NCBI GenBank assembly: GCA_036936605.1
Contig: JAUPFV010000001.1
Location: 76,589,910 to 76,653,909 of the forward strand
Length of the DNA: 64,000 nt
DNA from: Limnanthes douglasii subsp. nivea
Lineage: Eukaryota; Streptophyta; Magnoliopsida; Brassicales; Limnanthaceae
Direction of reading: 5' to 3'
How positions within the stretch are numbered: position 1 is the stretch's first letter; each line of letters opens with the position of its first letter. This document shows positions 57,450 to 64,000 of this stretch, piece by piece. The notes under the pieces are model-generated. The model saw only the letters and a list, made by a program, of their open reading frames with translations. It had not been told where the DNA came from and searched no databases. The position numbers were made by a program, and so were the translations under genes.

Positions 57450-58680
57450 TAATTTTAATTATCCAATTGCAATGAATGTCCTTAATGCAATAACTTCTGA
57501 ACATTCAGATTCTTTATGACACGTGTATTTAGGTCACATCTTTAAAAAAAGAATAGAAATCCTTGTTACTCAGGGTATTATGGGTCTTTTTAATTACACT
57601 GATTTTGATAAATGTGTAGAATTGATCAAAGAGAAACAGAACTAAGTATAGAAGGTTTGAAGCCTCTCACGCTAAAGACGTCTTCGAGTTGATCCATGCA
57701 AATATATGCGAACCATTACGTATAATATTTTCAAATATACAAAGATACTTTATTTATTATATATGCAACTTTCTATGATATTAATACACATATTTGCTTC
57801 ATGAAAAATCAAAAATCATTGACAAGTTCAAGTCTTTTAATCCATAGTCATATAAAATTCACTCTCTACCTTGAGGAGTATGGAATCGTCCCTCAATACA
57901 CTATGTCGGGATCGCCTATTATATCTGACCGATGAAACCATACATTAATGAACATGGTTAAGAGTATGTTTGTTCATTCATCTTTACCATATTTACTATA
58001 GGGGGATCTATCAAATGTGCAACATATATAAAAAACAAGGTACATACTTCAGCAACAACTAAATTTCGCATGAACTATTCAGATGACGTAAGCCTAACTT
58101 TAATTTTTTTTATGTGTGATGATATCCAACAGAAGTGAATCCTTACAAGCCTAGTGAACAAAAGTTAGAGTCCAAAAAAGTTAGTTGCAACTTTATAGGG
58201 TACCCAAACCACTTATAAAATTTTACTCTCCCATTAAGCGTTTAATTTTTGAGACAAAAACTGTAGTCTTTGAGGATGAATTAGAATCAATTCATAATTT
58301 GAAGGGAATGATTCATGAAAAACAATACCATCTTTGAGGAATAATTAAAATTAATTTATTTAGTCTGTAACATTGGTACTCCGGTTATAGTTAGTTTTCT
58401 GGTCATCAACAATCTATTAGGGAGTTCAATTACAGTTCCTCAAACTAACGGTGTGACTCTACCTCAAGTAGAAAATACTAATGTTATTTCTGAAAAATAA
58501 ATTCAATAAATTCAAGAAATTGAATAAAATTATGAGCCATCATTGCACAGGTCCAGCCAAGAGAGGAGAAAAATACATTGCCTTTGGATTATGTGGAATT
58601 CTCAGTGAACATGAATGTATTTCAGACATTATGGAAGATGACTCAAACACCTTTCAGAATTCTATGAAGAGTTAAAACTT
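57450..58680 (+). pseudogene. Ty1/copia GAG-pre-integrase and integrase remnant, right part of split element
   Basis: 57530-57640 reads YLGHIFKKRIEILVTQGI and FDKCVELIKEKQN, the GAG-pre-integrase pattern (L-W-H-x-R-L-G-H-I...C-x-x-C). 57830-57970 reads EYGIVPQYTMSGSPIISDR and MVKSMF, the copia integrase core around its Glu. Stops are frequent. 58240-58680 is too decayed to place exactly. Confidence 0.7.
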
Positions 58681-59022
58681 TAAACTCTTGATTGAAGCAA
58701 TGAATGCATAGTACAAATCAATACAAGATAATTTAGTTTAGGATTTTACCACTCTTTCTAAAAGGGTGAAAACACTAGGGTGAAAATGGTTGTTTCAAAA
58801 CGTGATGCTTTAAGGAAAATGAAGATACAAAACTCTTTTTTAGCAAAATAGTACAATCAAAATGAAACGATTGATTATTCAAATACTTATCTCTAGTATC
58901 ATTAAAAGAATCATCCAGAAAAATTACAGATCTTGTTGCTCATTTTGACTTAGAGCTCTAACAAATGGATGTTAAGATAAAGTTTTTTCAGAAATGATTT
59001 ACATGAAAAACATGAACATATT

Positions 59023-59472
59023 TTGGTTGGAGGTCAAAACCCAATGATGTGTAAACTAAATAAATTCATATATAGGCTCAAGAAGACATCTCGTCAACTG
59101 TACCACGAGTTCCTAGACACCGTTACCTCATCCAGGTTTTCGATGAACCCTGTCGAAGATTGTGTATATGATAAGACCAATGAGAGTAAAATGATATATT
59201 TAGTGCTCTATATCGATAACATACTTCTAGAGACTATTTATGTAGGTTTATTACATGCTACCATAGAATTTTGGTTAGAGAAGTTTGATATGAAAGACCT
59301 TGGGGAAAATTTGTATGTGTTAGAGATCTGTAGTGTAAGGAATTGCCCAATGGGAATCATGTGTCTCTCACAAGAGGCATGCATTGAGAGCATAACACAT
59401 CAGTATAGTTTGGATAAGTGCAAACCTTTGGATACCCCGGTAGCAAAAGAAGAAAAGTTATCATTCCATTAG
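59023..59472 (+). pseudogene. Ty1/copia reverse transcriptase remnant
   Basis: Open for 149 codons. KLNKFIYRLKKTSRQLYHEF matches K-L-x-K-S-L-Y-G-L-K-Q-x-x-R-x-W. LVLYIDNILLETI holds the active site, with Y-V-D-D changed to Y-I-D-N. FDMKDLGENLYVLEI and LSQEACIESI follow. It belongs to the same element as the copia parts at 45500 and 57450. Confidence 0.85.
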
Positions 59473-60070
59473 TGCTCCAAAATAGATCCATAGATTTAGT
59501 TCATACAGATGATCCCATATGCCATGAAAATTGATAATCTCATGTATGCTCAGTTATGTACCATATCAGACACAACATTCTTAGTTAGAATGCTAAGAAG
59601 GTACATGAACAATCTAGGAATTCCCTATTGGAATGCGGTATAGATGATGCTCATACCAAACATTTTAGACTAACATACACCATATAAGATTACTTAAAAA
59701 TCATAAGTTATTCCGATACACACTTTATAGGTTGTGTAGATACTAGAAAGTCTAACATTAGTTATGTATTCTGGCGGGAGGTGGTATATCATGCAAGAGT
59801 ATGAAACAAACTCTCATCACGACCTCGACTATGACAATAAAGTACATGACATGTTTTACTGCATCAACCCACACACTCTGGTTAATAAATTTTGTCACAA
59901 CATTACATACAGTTGAAAATTTGAAAAAAGCCTCCTAATTTATTGTGATAATAATTCAGGTATAATATTTTCCAATGAGAACACTAACGTCAACAAGTCC
60001 AAGCATATAAACATTATGTTTAGGTTTGTAAGGAAGCAAATTTAGAACGACCATATAATGAAGGAACATA
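59473..60070 (+). pseudogene. Ty1/copia RNase H remnant
   Basis: NLMYAQLCTISDTTFLVRML (about 59534-59593) corresponds to S-L-M-Y-A-Q-x-C-T-R-P-D-I. YCDNNSGIIFSNENTNVNKS near 59940-60000 corresponds to the D-N-x-x-A/G ... N-x-x-x-H/S-x-R-S-K-H-I end. Decayed by stops. Confidence 0.75.
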
Positions 60071-61470
60071 TTAATACACACTTCATAAGACGTTGTAGAA
60101 TTTTTTGGGTTCATTGTTAGCTATCTCCTGACATGAATAGACATTCATATATTATTTGTGAACAACAACGTCATATAGTGCATAATTTGGATGGATACAT
60201 TTCAACAGACATAAACGATCCAAATATGAAATTATAAAGCAATCCTATATTAGAATGTCTCATCATGTATAAAAGTAGGATATTCATACTTGTTGCTATA
60301 AGTCCAATAACATAAATAGAATAATCGGTTATTATAAATATTGAACTTATAAATAATAATCATAAAATATATATTTAAAATATAAAAAATATAAAAACTA
60401 AATTTATTTTAGTTATTTTCTTCTAAAAAGACAATCGTATAAATAAAAAACATAATCCTAATAACTAATTATAATGATATTACCACCAAACTTAGAAATA
60501 AACAAATAAAATGGATTTTAAGTTTCTAAATTACAGAACTTTATAATGATATTACCACCAAACTTAGAAATAAACAAATAAAATGGATTTTAAGTTTCTA
60601 AATTACAGAACTTTATATGTTGTATAACACGTGGATACTTTGAAAATAGCTGATTAAAGATAGCAAATTTTTCCGAATCCGTGAATAAGAACTAATCCGA
60701 TGGGTTAAAGTATCTGATCTGAACTAATTCGATTGGTTAAAGTAGCTTATTTTTATTTTATTTGAAAGGAATGGATTTGGGTTTTAAAATATAATATTTA
60801 TCAGATTTGGTAATGGTTACCGATTTAATAAAATTTTCAACGGATCTCCGACTCTAACCTGATTGACTGGATATCTAATATTTTAATATTAAAAAATTAA
60901 TACATAATATATTATTATTATTATATAAACTCTAATTATTTTATAAATATTATTTAATTAGTTATTATTATTTATTATTTATGATTTATAATTTTGTTTT
61001 GATGATTTTATCGTTATTCATATGTTATTAAATTTATATTATTTTAAATTAGCTTATATTTAAAAAATCTAAAAAGAATAAATCAAATAAATTTTAAATA
61101 AGTTATAATTTTGACAAATTTATATGTTTTGGGGTTTTATAAATAACCTTTTGAGTAAATATGAAATCCTAAATCCAAAATATTTCTTATAGATTTTTAC
61201 TATTTTTTTTAGTGAGTATCATCAAATTTCCTATTGTTAGTGAGTAAAATAATATTTTTCAACCAAGCAAAAAACTAAAAACAACTATTTTTCATTTTTT
61301 GAACCAAACTTTGTCTTTATTTATCTATTCTATTTTTTTATTTTTTATTTTTTAAAGTCTGTATTTTTTAAATCATAGTTCAGAAGAAAAAAAATCCAAA
61401 ACACCACTGATTTTGTTTTTTAAGACGAACAAAACTAGATCCATGAATGCTATTCTTTTAAAAAACATTC
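60071..61470. other. AT-rich DNA, nothing coding recognised
   Basis: Apart from one tandem duplication (60471-60614), I see only A/T-rich low-complexity sequence. It could include the 3' LTR of the copia element. Confidence 0.45.
60471..60614. repeat. perfect 72-bp tandem duplication
   Basis: Two identical 72-bp copies (60471-60542 and 60543-60614) beginning ATAATGATATTACC and ending ACAGAACTTT. Confidence 0.95.
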
Positions 61471-61479
61471 GCGAGACCT

Positions 61480-62310
61480 AGTTACGCTGGTCTCGCATCT
61501 CATATCATCAAGTTGTACATATCTCGTATCTTTTTCATCATGCATTTCTCGTCTCTCCTATCATCTCGTATCTCTCCATTACATCATGCATGGTCTCACA
61601 TATCTCTAGTAGTACATGTTTGCATCTCTGTATCACATCATCTCATGTCTCACATCTTTCAATTTCATCATGCCTTGTATCTCGTTTCTCCATTTTATCA
61701 TGCGTTGTATCTTGTATTTCGTCTCTTCTTTTCATCATGCCTTGTTTTTCGTATGTCATCTCTCGTCTTGTTTTGCAACCTCCATTACATCACGCCTCGT
61801 CTTGCATCTCTCTACTACTACATGTCTCGCATCACTCCTTTACATCATGTCTTGTCGCGCATATTTCTAGTAGTACATTTCTCGTATCTCTCAAATACAT
61901 CATGTATTGTATTATATCTTTCTATTTTATCATGCCTTGTCTCTCGTCTATCGACTCTCTATTTCATCATATTTGGTCTCACATATCTCGTCTTGCCTCA
62001 CATATCTCCATTATATTATGCATGGTCTTGCATCTCTCTAGTAGTACATGTATCATATCTCTTCTATTTTATCATGCCTTGTCTCGCATCGCTCTATTTC
62101 ATCATATATTGTCTCTCCTCTCTCTTCTCTCCATATCATTATGCCTTATCTCCCCTCTTTCCATTTCATCATGTTTATCTCTCGTCTCTCGTCTTATCTC
62201 ACATCTCTACATTACTTCATGACTCGTTTCACATCTTTATAGTAGTACATGTCTTTCATATCTCTATTAAATCATGTCTTGTCTCGCATATCTATAGTAG
62301 TATCGCTGTA
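61480..62310. repeat. pyrimidine-rich imperfect repeat array
   Basis: Built from variants of TCTCGCATCTCT, CATTTCATCATGCCTTGTC and AGTAGTACATG. The last recurs near 61609, 61869, 62039 and 62241. No single period holds throughout. The + strand is open for 300 codons (61513-62415) only because the sequence is repetitive and T/C-rich. Confidence 0.75.
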
Positions 62311-62574
62311 ACCATTCAAAGGCAGATGATCCTAAAAGACATTATAACCGCAAATAATCTAATATATCTAGAAAGCATAGCCATTATAGTGATCAATCTT
62401 GTTCTAACAGGATGAGCATGGCTTATTATTCTCACCATCACATCGAGAAGATTAGTAAATGTCTCTCTTCTAATGTATTTCCATAACATATATATATATC
62501 ATCTAATTTATTTGTATATCTATTAAATTACAGATTACATACCTCCAAAACAAAAACATTTTACGAGCAGAACC

Positions 62575-62745
62575 AAACATAATGATATATTATCCAGTAA
62601 AAAATCATAAACAAAGACATGGATCACTTGATTGCGGAGTAATGGTCTGCGATTACTTCAAAGATTATGTTTTGCATATATAACTTAACTTTGATAAAAA
62701 TTCTGACATTGCACCATTAAGAAGAGCATAAATGTTTTACATGCT
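62575..62745 (+). pseudogene. Ulp1-like cysteine protease (C48) fragment
   Basis: A frame from about 62581 reads IYYPVKNHKQRHGSLDCGV and MVCDYFKDYVLHI, then a stop. The Q-x-x-x-S-x-DCGV-x-V-C pattern is the C-terminal catalytic part (oxyanion Gln and catalytic Cys) of Ulp1/SUMO-protease domains. The His/Asp part is not found upstream. Such domains are carried by several plant DNA transposons, so a transposon remnant is more likely than a host SUMO protease. Confidence 0.55.
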
Positions 62746-62859
62746 TCTTAATGAAACCAACACTAACAGATTTTGGGACGATATTTTGTAATATTTGTTG
62801 TAATATTTTTGTAATTTTTGTAATAAGTGTTTGTTCTACAGTTTGTCTACAATCAATAT

Positions 62860-63080
62860 ATCTTAATGAAAACATACACTAATAGTGTATGTTTCACATC
62901 TATCAGAAATGTAAATAGAGCGTCTCGCATCTAACATATCATTTTTTGCTTTGTTTCGCAACTACCAGAAATATAAACAAAGAGTTTCGCATATATCTTA
63001 TCTTTTATAGATAAGATTTCACATCTATCTTTAATTATTTATAACGTGTTTCACATCTATTTAGTCATTATTTTTGTTTA
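62860..63080. repeat. dispersed short repeats related to the pyrimidine-rich array
   Basis: CATCTATCAGAAATGTAAATAG / CAACTACCAGAAATATAAAC and GTCTCGCATCT / GTTTCGCATAT recur, echoing the TCTCGCATCT blocks at 61480-62310 on the other side of the Ulp1 fragment. Confidence 0.45.
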
Positions 63081-63096
63081 GGACTGTTTCTCATCT

Positions 63097-63514
63097 GATG
63101 AACTCAGAAAATCCTTAGGTAATTTCAGAAGCAGAAATGTTCGTAGGAAATGGTCTGTCTAAGAAATGTTCGTATGAAGTGATTGTAATAATAAAGTAAG
63201 TATTTTGTAGAGAGAGAAAAAGACAAAAAGAATAAATGTAGAAATAATTGACTAATCATTGGTCTTTTTCCCCAAAAGGGAATGTCCTTTATATAGTACA
63301 TGAGGTGGATAATAAAATTACATAATTACCACCGTTAAGGTGAATTTCTCACCCCACTGCTCTACTATATATAGACAAGTTCTTGAGACATATCACCCAA
63401 CCCCTCTATTTCTTATGTTTGCTTTACTTTGGTCCTCAATAATTAAATACACACTCCATCCTTATATATGACATAATTAACCTTGTTATTATCTATATTT
63501 TCCTTCCCTTATCA
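63097..63514 (-). repeat. 3' LTR of element 6 (related to element 3)
   Basis: On the - strand it starts TGATAAGGGAAGG at 63514. It has CTATATAAAGGACATTCCC (about 63282-63300), then ATGATTAGT and TTTTTCTCTCTCTACAAAATACTT. This is the same order and similar sequence as the element 3 LTR. The far end (63096-63099) is uncertain. The body of the element lies right of position 64000. Confidence 0.75.
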
Positions 63515-63530
63515 GTAGCCCCCCAGTCAT
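63515..63530 (-). promoter_or_regulatory. polypurine tract of element 6
   Basis: The - strand reads ATGACTGGGGGGCTAC directly before the LTR. Confidence 0.75.
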
Positions 63531-63934
63531 CATGAAGATATCTGAGTGAGGACTGCAGTTATTCCTTTCTTTTGAACTTTTTTGTATTTTTTGACACTCG
63601 AACTTTTGTATGACCGGTCCCCGGATCAGATGGCTTTGTTGTTTGTATCTCATGAATAAATTGTTTTGGTGTTATCCTTCAGTTCACGTGCCTCGTGACC
63701 TCACCCTTGGTCACGAAGACCTCACCTAAATCATCATTTGTTTTGAGCTTGCGTGTCTCTACCTAGCCATTATAGTCTCAGAGATATTTTAGATCATGAA
63801 GTCACTTCTCACCACGTGTTGCATCCCTACCATGGCTTGCCAACATGTTGTTTGAAGCGATTTGTGAGAAGGGAAACATGTCAGATTGTTTTTTAACCTT
63901 TCGTCTTCTACCCCCTAGTATTAATGACTTTCAC
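63531..63934. other. non-coding internal part of element 6
   Basis: Between polypurine tract and the TATA box. No open frame is recognised. It is equivalent in position to 56410-57118 of element 3. Confidence 0.5.
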
Positions 63935-63942
63935 TATAAATA
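63935..63942 (+). promoter_or_regulatory. TATA box for the antisense gene of element 6
   Basis: CACTATAAATACTC is followed by a pyrimidine-rich leader to the window end. It is on the strand opposite to this element's LTRs and in the place where element 3 has its antisense promoter. The coding region would begin beyond the window. Confidence 0.5.
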
Positions 63943-64000
63943 CTCACTTCCCCTCTGGTTATAAGTTTACGCTTTCTGATTTCATTTCAACCTTGAGCCA

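Noticed and set aside
61513..62415. 300-codon open frame, Ser/His/Leu/Ile-rich, looks like a membrane protein
   Set aside because: It is the translation of a pyrimidine-rich imperfect repeat. Overlapping frames are equally open and no domain is visible.

Overview
The window is plant nuclear DNA, most likely from a eudicot. It holds one complete cellular gene, the spliced DNA-damage checkpoint kinase ATR (29777..42455, + strand, 15 exons, 2,707 codons). ATR sits in AT-rich, heavily methylation-decayed DNA made almost entirely of nested LTR retrotransposons. I cannot name the species. No bacterial, organellar, rRNA or tRNA gene was found.

Layout. 1-9671: very decayed Ty3/gypsy element 1 (+), its left end outside the window. 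9672-12480: Ty1/copia fragments and two copies of a tRNA-derived SINE. 12480-16656: AT-rich DNA, an Athila-like remnant (-) and an unrecognised exon-like stretch. 16657-23896: Ty3/gypsy element 2 (-), complete with both LTRs and a perfect 5-bp target duplication, but deleted in gag and in its antisense gene. 25190-29200: Ty3/gypsy element 4 debris (-). 29777-42455: ATR. 44100-60070: a decayed copia element (+) split by Ty3/gypsy element 3 (46269-57444, +, about 11.2 kb, the best preserved element). 60070-63090: AT-rich DNA, a 72-bp duplication, a pyrimidine-rich array and a Ulp1-protease remnant. 63097-64000: the 3' LTR and start of the antisense region of a further element (element 6, -), which runs off the right edge.

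Elements 1, 2, 3 and (as far as visible) 6 belong to one lineage. They share the LTR start TGAT(A/G)AGG and a purine tract ending in GGCTAC. Elements 1, 2 and 3 also share gag-PR-RT-RNaseH-second RNaseH-INT order, a conserved block after the pol stop, a minisatellite of element-specific sequence, and an extra gene on the opposite strand that converges on pol. A second (archaeal-type) RNase H and an antisense ORF are known hallmarks of the plant Tat lineage (Ogre/Retand-like). Element 3 and element 6 each show a TATA box placed to drive this antisense gene from its own promoter.

The most rewarding parts are the antisense gene with its promoter, the recurring architecture between two convergent genes, the internally deleted element 2, the SINE pair and the Ulp1-like remnant. 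I see no clearly new biological system. The retrotransposon features fit families already known in plants.
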